DNA from: Tillandsia leiboldiana
Lineage: Eukaryota > Streptophyta > Magnoliopsida > Poales > Bromeliaceae
Length of the DNA stretch: 64,000 nt
NCBI GenBank assembly: GCA_029204045.2
Contig: CM055077.1
Coordinates: 9,586,690 to 9,650,689 of the forward strand
Direction: 5' to 3'
Numbering within the stretch: the stretch's first letter is position 1; each line of letters starts with the position of its first letter. The notes below the pieces were generated by a model. It was given only the letters and a program-made list of their open reading frames with translations. It had not been told where the DNA came from and ran no database searches. Shown here piece by piece: positions 54,377 through 64,000 of this stretch. The translations under genes and the position numbers were made by a program.

Positions 54377-55147
54377 GCGGCGCCCATAGCAGTGGCGCGC
54401 TAGTAGCCAACGGTGGCGGCGGCTTCCCGTATATTTCAACGGCGGCAGCGACCTCCCGTTTAAGCCAACGGCGACGGCAGCGGCTCCGCCCAAACCTCTC
54501 ACTCCGACGAAAATCCCTAGAAATCCAAACGAAAGTACGGAAACCCCACGAAAGTGACAACGGTGTCAACGAAAAGCCAAGAACCAACATTTTTACCGAC
54601 GGGGAAGACGATGCGATGCCCGGACTCCGATTTTCAATCTCCAATCTCCGACGGTGATGGTGCTCCCGATTCCGACCTTCGACGATGATGGCGTTTCCGA
54701 CTCTAATCTTCGGCGCGCACAATGAGGAAGAAGATGAATCAATCTTTTTCAAAAACGGAGAAAGAGGATTTTCTTGTTTCTTTTCTAATGTGTAAAATAA
54801 TCTAATCTCCAATCCCCTTGTATTTATAAGAGATTCATAACCGCTCTAACCTCATTTTCCTTGATTTGCGTGCCAAGATAACCGAAATGCCCCTCATGCA
54901 TCGGTATGGACTTTAAAGCACCATAAACTATTAATAGATTTTTAAAAATATTTTTTACCGTATTAACTTCAAAAACTCATACCGGGAGATCCGTTCATCG
55001 AATTTTTGATTCGATCGCCCCGCCATTCTCCGTTTAACGAGCTCTACAACATGAAAACCAAAACCAACGAAACCGACAGAAGCGAAAAATAAGAAAAACC
55101 GCACACACACCGAAAGTGATTCGAAGGAAAAAATCGTGGGCACTACA
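54377..55147 (-). mobile_element. LTR-like unit W, minus-strand copy
   Basis: On the minus strand it opens TGTAGTGCCCACG at 55147. The TATA region is 54821-54830. The leader and the CGCCGTTGCCG-rich part (54380-54500) match the order at 252-1100. C5 interrupts it on the left, so its 3' part is missing. Confidence 0.65.
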
Positions 55148-55219
55148 GCCTTGAACCTGTTCTTGATTGATTGGGGTTGTAGGCACTAGTTTTTTGAAAT
55201 TTTCGGTTCCTTTATTGTT

Positions 55220-55325
55220 ACTAGCCGTCGGGGCCGATGAGTGTTCCGGTCAGTGTTGTTAGTCGATTGGGTTTTGATCCAGGGCCGATGAGTGTTCCGG
55301 CCGGCGTTGTTAGTGGATTGGGTTT
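55220..55325 (+). repeat. 53-bp tandem pair
   Basis: Two copies of GGGCCGATGAGTGTTCCGG followed by CAGTGTTGTTAG or CGGCGTTGTTAG and GATTGGGTTT. Confidence 0.75.
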
Positions 55326-55336
55326 GTGAGTCTTCC

Positions 55337-55911
55337 TGTGACGCCCCATTTCCCAGGGGGTCACCCATCCTAGAACTACTCTAGCTCTAGCACGCTTAAC
55401 TCTCATAACCTCTTAGATCTTGTTACCATCCAAAATGCTACAGCCAGGTTAAGAGATTTAGTCCTATTATATCATTTATATATAGGACTAATCCAAATTC
55501 CGAGGGTGTCACATTCTTCCCCCCTTTAAGCCCTGACGTCTACGTCAGGATCAAGAACACTCACAAGCACCAGGCGATGTGAGACTCGTCTCGCTAGCCT
55601 TAGCCGACCTTGTGAGGAGCTGCACTCCACTCACAACGGTCATTAGTTGGGGAGCCTCACTCTACCCGCTATATAACCCTGGCTCAGCCGAGACTCATCT
55701 CACATTTCCGGCTGGTGAATGGCTCTGATACCAACTGTGACGCCCTACTTCCCAGGGGGTCACCCATCCTAGAACTACTCTAGCTCTAGCACGCTTAACT
55801 CTTATAACCTCTTGGACTTGCTACCATCCAAAATGCTATAGCCGGGTTAAGAGATTTAGTCCTATTATATCATTTATATATAAGACTAATCCAAATTCCG
55901 GGGGTGTCACA
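55337..55911 (-). mobile_element. Cassandra-type TRIM retrotransposon, complete, with TSD
   Basis: A 575-bp element on the minus strand. LTRs of 177 and 176 bp (55337-55513 and 55736-55911) flank a 222-bp interior with no ORF. The primer site, minus strand TTGGTATCAGAGCC, is next to the right-hand LTR; a polypurine tract (AAAGGGGGG, complement of 55518-55526) is next to the left-hand LTR. A perfect CTTCC duplication flanks it (55332-55336 and 55912-55916). Each LTR contains a 5S rRNA-derived stretch (55350-55402 and 55749-55801), the hallmark of Cassandra elements of vascular plants. It encodes nothing, so other elements must have mobilised it. Confidence 0.94.
55350..55402 (-). promoter_or_regulatory. 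5S rRNA-derived Pol III control region in the Cassandra LTR
   Basis: The minus strand holds TTAAGCGTGCT (A box region), AGAGTAG (intermediate element) and GGATGGGTGACC (C box), in the same order and spacing as nucleotides about 48-100 of plant 5S rRNA. The C box is intact. The second LTR has the same at 55749-55801. It is not a functional 5S rRNA gene, since both ends of 5S are missing. Confidence 0.88.
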
Positions 55912-56872
55912 CTTCCGATCTGGTTGATCGTGGATTTGGATTATAGCATGCATGTGCTACAGTTCTGATACTCGATTACGCGTTGTTTTTCCTCAGTGGG
56001 GTCGCTACCCTTGAGTGCCGCTCCGGATGCGATGGTTGGGCCTATTGAAGCAGTTTCGCGCGATAGTTATATTAGTCCGTTGGGACGCCCTACGTGAATC
56101 TAGTCTAGATGGGACAGTGGTGATAGGTGAGCGCACGATAGTTCGTTGGGATGCCCTACATAAATCCTGTCCAAATGGGACAGTGGTGGCAGGTGAGCGC
56201 AGGAATGACTGGACCTTATGTAGCAATCATTACGATTGGGTCGGTTGTGCACCTCGAGTTTGAGTAGATGCATATCATCATCTATTTCACCCATTGAGCA
56301 CCGTAAATAGAGGCATGATAGCTATAAATTTCTTTCCAACTTACCGTTTCTTTATAACAGTACTTCTGTTATCTTATGCCTCTAGTAGACTTAGTGGGTA
56401 AACCGTTGAGATTGGAGACGGTACCCATTGAGAACTACTGATTGACGTAGTTCTCACACCCTCTATTAGTAACAGTTTTTACATAGGCTTCCCTTTCGTT
56501 CCTGCTCCAGCTGGCTTGACGGATCGAGGTGAGGGAGTCGCGAGATAGATCCCAACCAGTGTTGTTCATTTTGGTAAGATAGATACACCAACCCGGATTG
56601 TGGATTTATACTGTACACTATTGTATTATTATTGTTTTAGTTTACCTACTTTTTGGGTTCATAGATGTTGTATCTGAGGATTGATGATTGTACAGTGATA
56701 CAGTGGATTGGTTATTTATTTAGCAGCTTTTATTTTCAGCTCTGATATCTGTATAGTTGCTAGATATTATCTTTTGCAGGTTAGACGCTTCGCCTATGCG
56801 GGGTTTTCCGTATGGGTGGCGGATCTGTTGGCGAGCTCGGGTCACAGTTTCGACCCCAGGCGTAACACTTGA

Positions 56873-57106
56873 TGTAGTGTCCACAGTTTTTCCTTCGGTA
56901 TCACTTTCGATATGCGTGGCATTTTTCTCATTTTATTGGTGTGTCTTTCTCTTTGATTTTTGTTTTTATATTGTAGGGCTCGTTAAACGGAGAACGGCGG
57001 TGCAATCGGCTCAAAAATTCGGTAACCAGAGCTCCTAGTGCGATTTTTCTAAGTAATGGGTGTAAAAGAGTTTCTAAATACCCATTATTGGCTTTTGGTG
57101 CTTTCT
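56873..57106 (+). mobile_element. LTR-like unit W, 5' end fragment
   Basis: It opens TGTAGTGTCCACAG and aligns with 252-484, then stops abruptly at a copia LTR scrap. It sits five bases after the gypsy LTR end. Confidence 0.65.
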
Positions 57107-57273
57107 AAACTAAAAGAATGTATTCAAATCATCAAAAATTATTTAGCTTAACATATCTGAATATTTTGAATCCATTCTTCTTGAGATTGATGTATGTTAT
57201 ATTCAAGTCTTCACCTTCAATCTTCAAGACTCAAAATACTTCACGAAATACGCCAATACAAAAATTCTTAACA
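57107..57273 (-). mobile_element. Copia LTR scrap, C5-like, minus strand
   Basis: Aligns with 54210-54376 of the C5 LTR and ends with the same inverted LTR start (TTCTTAACA). The rest of the LTR is missing. Confidence 0.7.
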
Positions 57274-57906
57274 AGTGTCGGGTAGGCACTGTTTTAAACC
57301 TTGTGGTTTTATCCTTTCAACTTGGAGTGTGTCGAGTGGGCGGTTTTCTCTTGTATGATGTAAAAGTTTAGTTAATCCTTTATCCGCTTTGTGTGTATGT
57401 TAAACTGGTGATGGTTGGTGATTGTTGTTGTGCGACGCCTTGCATATATAGGGGAGACTCTGTCCGTTTGTTTAGAGTGATTTTGTGTATGTGGTGGGTC
57501 TGGACACGTGTCGGGGTGAAGGCTTTTGAAAAAGAAATTGGACCGTTTTTCGTTTTCAAACCACTCCCGAAACGTAACACTTGATATCCTCCGGGAGGCC
57601 GAGAAAAAGGTCAGGATTATATGACGACATCTTAAGACCACCCAAAATCGACAAAGGAGCTATTCAGAGCTCAATCGATGATTTATAAATGCCTCAACAC
57701 CCCTCTATTTATAACCATGAAATTTCTGTTAAAAAGATAACATTCGGGCGCCCAGTCCAAGTTTCTAGCGCCCAGAAATCCAATGCATGTGCGCTAATTA
57801 AATGGGTGCTAATTTCGGGATGGCACTATCAGAGACTTTCTGAGTCCTCCGAATTCGTCGCTCAAATTAGCGGCCCAAATCTTATCAGCCACCAAATCAT
57901 TAATCA

Positions 57907-58010
57907 ATCACCCGAATTTGCACGTGTTCGGTTGGGATGAGACAACATTCAAAATCTGGGCGAATTTGCACGTGTTCGGTTGGGATGAGACAACATTCAA
58001 AATCTGGGCA
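57907..58010. repeat. 52-bp tandem duplication
   Basis: Two perfect copies of a unit starting CGAATTTGCACGTGTTCGG and ending CAAAATCTGGG. Identity suggests a recent duplication. Confidence 0.9.
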
Positions 58011-58903
58011 TTTTAAACAAGTTTCGAGTGTCCGAATTCGCCGAAATAACTTTTTCGATTTCACACAGTAGTCTGAAATACACAAAACTATCAAATTTAA
58101 ATTTCAAAACCCAGAACTCCTTTTGGCGCCCAGAACACCTTTTAGGCACCGAGATTCTCTTTCGAGGGCCCGAAAAATATCCTAATTCCAATCTACTTTG
58201 GGGCGCCCAGATCTGAGCCCAAAACTTGAGTTTTTGTAGAATCTTGAAAATTTTTATTTTGAATAATTTTTAATACCTTATGATATTTATAAATAAAATT
58301 TTGGCATCATTTTTATAGTACAGATTTGATCATAAAAAAATTTGGTTCAGGTGTGGTATATAAATTGACGAAAGTATTCAATGTTTAACTCAAAACTTCT
58401 TAATTCTAATTAAGAGTGATTTTTTAAAATAATTTAGTGTACAAAAGAAGAGAATTAATCTTTTGATCTGGAAAGTAAAAATAACTTCAAGAAGTGAAGT
58501 TTAGTGCTTGCAAATTGCCCGTCTTGAGTTCTTTTCCAAGATTTGAATGATCTAATCATAAAACTCAAGATAAAATGATTAGTCTAATTTTTTACTATTA
58601 TTTGTTATCATCAAAATCTAATTATAAATTAAAACCACTAGGCCAACAACGTTTACATAAATGATATAAATATTTGTATAAATAGTGCACCAAATGTAAT
58701 GTTTATATGCATATTTTATGATTTTTATAATATATTGTAATATATTATACTATTTGCACATAATTTAGTGTAAAAATTATGCAACATTATATAAATTGGG
58801 TAAATATTGCACTATTTACACAAATATTATCCTAGTTGGAAGGAAATAATATTGTACTCTTTGAAAAGATATTATATTTCATTCTTTTTTATTTCCTTAT
58901 TAT

Positions 58904-59386
58904 TTGAAGTTTTTTATTTATATGCTAGATGAGAATTTCATTTCTCAAGAAAAAGGAAGCTACAATAATAACTTATCAGTTGTATTTTTTAAGACATTTA
59001 ATACATATGCTTTTTATGCATTTGGAAAAATGAATAATTTGGTCATCTTTTTTAAAAAAACCAATCCAATATTCAAAATCCTAAAAAATGGGCTATGTTT
59101 GCAAAAGTTGAAAATCAATAGATTTTTTATGCAAAAAAGCTTTTTTTATTATTATTTTTTAATTCAAAAACACAAGAGGAATTTCATAATGTATTATGAA
59201 AATCTATTTCGAGTATCCAAACAGCTCATTGTAATCAAATTTATTCATTATACCCAAAAACCTTATTTTCTTCCAGTACAATGTTTTTATATGATTCCCA
59301 TACAAGCCTTTGGGTCCTACCTAATTGGATCAAAGGTTTTAATTCAAAATTTAATCAAATACATGATATTTACAACATTTAAATGA
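58904..59386 (+). other. 160-codon open frame in A/T-rich DNA, doubtful
   Basis: An ATG-initiated frame with phenylalanine, tyrosine, lysine, isoleucine and asparagine dominating, as expected from translating A/T-rich DNA. It shows no repeated motif, domain or promoter context that I recognise. Organelle-derived sequence is conceivable but nothing specific supports it. Most likely a chance ORF. Confidence 0.15.
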
Positions 59387-60170
59387 TCAATAAATGAAAA
59401 TTCAATAGAAAGTAAAATTGTTCAATTTATAAAAAGAAAAAAAAAAGTGCAAAATTTAGGACTCTTTTTCATAATAATTTTAAAATTTTTATATTTTGAT
59501 TTATTTCCTTGCAAAATTTATTTGAAAATATATTGTCATGTTTTGCCTGTAGTAACCATGATTTTTTAAACTGAATATTTAAAGTTTAAATAGTTTCTGG
59601 ATTATTTAAATGGCAAAAATGGATTATTAGTAGTGCAATTGTGGCCCAAAAATATCGACTTTTGATCGGAGTCTGATCTTAAAAATGTGAGATCACCAGT
59701 GCGACCGTCTCATCGAAACAAGAAAGATTGATATTCACATGTTTTCGATCCGACGGTCGGATCTTCCGCAAAATAGTGAAGAAGAAGCGGGGCCCACAAC
59801 TTAAGTTGTGAATAGTAACCACTAATTTAATTCCCCTCTCTACCAACGTCGGCCATTTCGCCGTCTGGACCCCAAACATAGTAGTATGAGTAGTCGTTTC
59901 TAGCTATTTTCGATATTCTGAGCGCAATGACACTGACAGAATTTGCGTTTGGCGATTCTGGTGCATCAAAATGCATGCATTACAGTATAGCCTACAGTAT
60001 ATTATGGCCCGAGATTTTATTTGAGTGCCGATTCAAGCAAGCAAATACGCTACTTGAAAGGTCTCGACGAGCCGGACGTCGTGGCGAAGTCAGTTTCGCA
60101 ATTCGACAAACAGTTTGTCTCGAAATGTGCAAAAAGTGTCGAAAAACCAATCTTTTCTATTAAAACCTAT

Positions 60171-63100
60171 ACTTTTCGTTGACCAAATGTTTTGGGCCTT
60201 TTAGGTTAAGGTCCTGGCAGCATATGTGATCTACAGTAGGGGTCTTGAAGCATTAGAATGGCTGTGTGGGGACTAAACCGCAATTTTTGCAAAATATTGC
60301 ATTAAATGTAATATGACTCTTGGGGTTGTGTGGGGGGGGGGGGGAGGATCCGAGGGGCCAACATGGGTCTCTGGACTTCCTTTACTCCCCTGATCACTCC
60401 AGCCAAAGCCCTAGATGCGGGGGTGGCCGAAGGGACACCAACATTGAGAAGAAATTCGAGCTTGAGAGAGAAGAAAGAGGTTGCACTCAAGTTCCCCCAA
60501 CTTGGTCCCTGAACTCTCTGGAGTGTTCTCTTGCGTCCTGAGATCGAGCCCGGGAGTGCTGGGTGGCTGCGCTACGCGAGGGAGGAGAACCGGCTTCTAC
60601 CTCTCTTCTCCAACTCCGGCGAAGGTGAGACACCTTTCTCTCTGGTTTGTAGCACCCTAAACCTTAGGAAGTCGACTCTATAGAGTCTATAGAAGCTCCC
60701 TGCCAAACCCCGAGCCCCCATGCACGGCCGGTTGCCGGCGGGAGAAACTTCTCCGCCGGAACCCTAAAAGGCTCCGCCGCGGCCGTGCGTCGCAACCACT
60801 GATCCAAACGCCAAATAAAAATTATGGGCGTAGACTGTAGGAGGTGAGGATCAACTCCACCAAATTTGGTAGAGTTTGATCAAGTGAGTACACCGCAATC
60901 CGAAGCCCTAGTTTTCGGGTTTTTGCGGTTTGGCCGAGCTTGTTGCTCCGGCGCCGGCGTCGCTCCCCGCCGCCAGCCACTTGGCCAAGAAGTTTTCTGG
61001 GACCAAGAGGGTCCCATCCATGCTCTTGCATGGAGTCCATGCAGCCTTGGTAGAAATCCACCATTAGAGGTGGGAAGCTCAAAACCGAGCTTTGCTCCAC
61101 CGCCGCCGCCGCCGTGTCCTGTCGCCGGGCATGGGTTCAGATAAGTTCGTGGGGTGATGTAGCACGTTTTGGTGCAAGTGGTTGAGGCCCAGAACTTACA
61201 GAGCAATGGTCACCATTTTTCGAGGTTGAACTTCATCTTCTTCCTCGGGATTTCGGCAAACCGAGAGTAGTAGTAGGCCCAAGTTTGCGTGAAATTGATC
61301 CTGCAGCCTTGGGAAGAAGTTCTTGCCATCTTAGAACCTCCCAGGTTCAGTTCTGCAGAAATTAAGCTTGGGCCAAGCTTAGTTTATTGTTAATAAAACA
61401 TGCGCACCATACGTTCGATGAAATACCTCAATGAAAATTAATGTAGAATTAAGCTTCGAGCAGAATATGAAAGTTTCTCCACACTGTCCCCTGAGCTTAA
61501 TGCTCACTTCAGACCGAAGGTTGTTTGTGTGGATGTGTGTGTGGGGCAGTGTCGAAAAGTTAGAGAGCAAGGTGTTTGGATCCCTGTGATCCAGCAGTTT
61601 CTGGGCTGCACAATGGCAAGCCCTTGGATCTCTGTGATGCCCTGAGCAAGATGCTCAAGTTATTTTGTAAATGGCACAAGTAGATTTAAAGTTTTTGTAT
61701 TATAAAACATTATGTTTGGTTGGTTTGCTTAGGGACTGTCTTGGGGCAATTCGCAAAGTCGCGACGGTGAGCTCCTGGCTATTTTGGGGTCACTGGACGC
61801 GATGCTCACCTTAGTTTTCAGTTTGGTCGAGCCGAAGAAATAAAAATGCTATAAGCCTATGTTAGTATAGTAAGTCATGGCCCGAAGTTTTTCTCGGGTT
61901 CCGTGCTGCTACAAATTGGTGAGCACAGTGTCCCGCGGGTCGAGGGTCACCTACTGGAGGTGACGGATCATAAAAATAATGTCCCGATTAAGAGATCGAG
62001 CGAAAACGACTCTCAAATTTGCTATAAAAGTACGATTTCTGGAAACCCTAGGGGTCTAAACGCAATTGTAGCCTCATGTACTGTCTCGGGCAGTGTGTAT
62101 ATAATCTCTAAGCTTTTTGCTAGTGATCCGTTGGCTCTCGTTGAGCAGAAATTGGTAATCAGTCTGTAAATCGGCAAAATCGTCGGTTTAACGGCGCCCT
62201 GGTGGCAATCGCGCAATTCGGGAAATTGCGGCGGTTCCGCCTAGCCGTCTGTTGAGTCCCAGTAGAATCTGGTTGAGCCAGCGGCAAAGGATCAAAGCCC
62301 GTGTCTCCCGGAAATTCAAATGGAATTTTCGGGAGGGGCATTTTGGTAATTATACCAACACTTAAATAAAAAGGTTGAGTTTAGCAATGTTTATGATTCA
62401 GGTTGGCACGGTTTGGCTCTAGTCTTCGAGCATTCCGTTGGAGTTGTCAGATCGCCTGCAGACAGGTGGGTTTATTTTCGGTCCGGGCTTTATCATCTCG
62501 GCCCTCTGGGGTATCGTAATTGGTCGGACCCCTGTACTTGTGATAGCCTAGATTTCCGTGTTGAGCCTGCTCTTTTTATTGATCAGCATCACTTTTATAT
62601 TGCTATTATCTGCTTGATTCATTGATCATTATCAGTTATCAGCCTATATGTTGCCGTGCTTGATTGATCCTTAGCTTGCTAGCTAATATGTTGCCATGCT
62701 CGATTGATCTTTAGCCTGTTTCCAATTATTATGATTTTATCCTGGACATTTGCCATGCCTGATTGGTCATTAGCTAGCTTGCACATTTATACCTGATTAT
62801 CAGTACTTCCTGATTACATCTGATCCATGCTATAGTAGTTGTTGATCATATTCTGCACCTGAGTTGAGATTCAGTTGGTTTCTGATATTGCATCCCTGTT
62901 GGGATTTTTTCGGCTTGTTGCCAATTACCATGAGTTGAGATTCAGTTGGTTTTTGATATTGCATCTCTGTTGGGATTTTTTCGGTTTGTTGCCGATTACC
63001 CGGTCTGTGGACCGTGAGCTTGAGCATTTGCATTATGATCGCCCGCACCGCTGTACTTCATGAACATCAGCGGAGTCATGACCCATGTGGATGTTCTTTA

Positions 63101-63180
63101 CCGGTAAAGTGGTTTGTTGAAAGACCCGTGACCCCCAGGCGGGGTATGTCAGCCAGGTTGGTGCCAGGTTGGGCAGTTTC
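60171..63180 (+). mobile_element. Gypsy-type LTR G2, copy 2, cut by copia LTR C6
   Basis: Aligned in order with G2 copy 1 from about 61380 onward (TTAATGCTCACTTC, CACTGGACGCGATGCTC, GGTTCCGTGCTGC, GAGTTGAGATTCAG). The part 60171-61380, with a G run at 60332-60343 and a G/C-rich zone, is not present in the gapped copy 1, so the true start is uncertain. A tandem pair of about 70 bp lies at 62861-63000. The LTR end is not reached because C6 interrupts it. Confidence 0.55.
62861..63000 (+). repeat. 70-bp tandem pair in G2 copy 2
   Basis: Two copies of TGAGTTGAGATTCAGTTGG then GATATTGCATC and GTTGGGATTTTTTCGG then TTGTTGCC; copy 1 has a single unit near 28845-28905. Confidence 0.8.
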
Positions 63181-64000
63181 TGTTACGGAATTTGAGTTGG
63201 CGTAGTTTCGTGAAAGTCTCAAGTCTTGAAGATTGAAGGTGAAGAAAGTTGGATCGTTTAACTCAATCTCAAGAAAGAAGAATTCAAAAGGATCAGGTAT
63301 GTTTAACCTAAGATTTTGTGTGATCCGAATACTTCTTGTAGTGTAGAAACACTTGGAAGAATCTTTCATTGCATAAAAATCAAAAACTGGACTTGGGACA
63401 TGTTCAGGATCCGGATCAGGTTGTTCGATCCGGATCCCGAAGGTGGTTCGTTCATACACCAGTTCAATCCGGATCGTAGCCTCTCTTGATCCGGATCCCG
63501 AACACTGAGTTTACCATCTTCCTTGAACGATCCGGATCAGGCTTCGCAATCCGGATCCCGAACGTTGATGTTTGGTGAACTGTATGAACGATCCGGATCA
63601 AGCACTTCGATCCGGATCCCGAACCTTCGTTTTTCTGGAATTGCCTGACTCGTTGCGACGATCCGGATCACAGTTAATCCGATCCGGATCGCCGTCCGTA
63701 AAATCTCCAGAAATGTTAGGTTTTTGATTCTTATCTCCTTCCTAGGGTTTCTAACCTATAAATAGACCCTATGACTCTTCTTCTAGGGTAAATCCAAAAA
63801 AGAGGCCGAAAATAACTATAGCCGTCATTTTCATATATACGCCTCTAGATCCACATATAGAGAAGAAAGGAAATCATTAGAGAATACTCTATGTTTCTTC
63901 ATCTATATTGATTAGTTTGATTCTAGGTTTTCATACTCACATATTGAGTTGAATCAAACTAATGAATACTTAGATGGTATTTCCGATCTATCTTTGATCT
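63181..64000 (+). mobile_element. Copia LTR C6 (start), continuing past the window
   Basis: It opens TGTTACGGAATTTGAG, with the palindrome array 63410-63695 and TATA box 63757-63767. It is nearly identical to solo LTR C3 through the visible 820 bp. Whether it is a solo LTR or the 5' LTR of a full element cannot be told here. The preceding five bases are GTTTC. Confidence 0.9.

Larger units (their letters stand above)
55148..56867 (+). mobile_element. Ty3/gypsy LTR, 3' part, split by the Cassandra TRIM
   Basis: From 55917 it matches gypsy LTR G0 (7598 onward): GATC(T)GATCGTGGAT text, the GGTCGCT-CCCTTGAG block, GACGCCCTACGTGAAT, GTTCTCACACCC near 56450, and U5 hairpins at 56785-56860. It closes CGTAACA (GTGACA decayed). 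The left boundary abuts a W LTR and is not an LTR start. A 53-bp tandem pair is at 55220-55325. Confidence 0.72.
57274..60170. other. Unrecognised A/T-rich region, no supported gene
   Basis: There is no repeat boundary, domain or RNA gene I can identify. A 52-bp tandem duplication lies at 57907-58010. GGCGCCCAG words recur at 57745-58210. From about 58250 to 59620 the sequence is strongly A/T-rich. Part of 57274-57590 reads like the end of a decayed LTR (closing CGTAACA at about 57582). Confidence 0.5.

Noticed and set aside
55350..55402. 5S rRNA gene
   Set aside because: Only the internal control region is present, in both LTRs of a TRIM; the 5' and 3' ends of 5S rRNA are missing.
58904..59386. 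Organelle-derived gene in A/T-rich DNA
   Set aside because: Composition explains the residue usage, and I found no motif of a plastid or mitochondrial protein.
60300..61210. Possible host gene exon in the G/C-rich zone
   Set aside because: Short ORFs on both strands, no conserved domain, and the surrounding sequence belongs to a G2-type repeat.

Overview
The window looks like intergenic heterochromatin from a flowering plant with a large, repeat-rich genome. I found no intact cellular gene, no tRNA gene and no free-standing rRNA gene. Nearly all of it is LTR retrotransposon sequence nested in other LTR retrotransposons. The plant assignment rests on Ty1/copia elements of Sirevirus type (methionyl-tRNA primer site, long gag with two CCHC knuckles, an extra ORF after pol), Ty3/gypsy elements with 3-4 kb LTRs ending in GTGACA, and a Cassandra-type TRIM carrying 5S rRNA sequence. 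I cannot name the species.

Layout. 1-5344: GA-rich tract and a G/C-rich LTR-like unit (called W here), split by a 3.6 kb minus-strand gypsy solo LTR (1245-4873, TSD GCACC). 5345-5563: end of a decayed gypsy integrase plus its polypurine tract. 5564-36821: one gypsy LTR (G0), split by a copia element, C1 (8341-36568, TSD TTTTG). C1 is itself split by a non-autonomous gypsy element, G1 (10533-20724), inside gag; by a minus-strand gypsy LTR piece (22014-22513); by a minus-strand 3' half of a second copia, C2 (22514-26884, ending at a 100-N gap); and by a gypsy-type LTR, G2 (26985-31228), which holds a copia solo LTR, C3 (29350-30689, TSD CTATG). 36822-44011: minus-strand gypsy LTR R0, split by a 4 kb plus-strand solo LTR, G3 (38058-42078). 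44012-54376: a third copia, C5 (minus strand), with a gypsy fragment in its gag. 54377-57273: W-LTR pieces, a gypsy LTR 3' part containing the Cassandra TRIM (55337-55911, TSD CTTCC), and a copia LTR scrap. 57274-60170: AT-rich sequence I do not recognise. 60171-63180: a second G2-type copy. 63181-64000: start of a further copia LTR, C6.

How the parts work together. The copia elements encode gag, protease, integrase, RT and RNase H, all broken in these copies. After pol they carry a separate cassette: an array of GATCCGGATC palindromes, a TATA box, a short 5' exon, an intron of about 380 bp, and an ORF with an N-terminal hydrophobic segment, a conserved central block and a C-terminal coiled coil. 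The same palindrome array lies upstream of the TATA box in the LTRs. In the diverged copy C5 both places have shifted toward GTCCGGAC. This paired promoter and spliced extra gene is the most interesting system in the window. The gypsy elements have a second theme: their LTRs and internal tandem arrays are full of short hairpins whose stems covary between copies.
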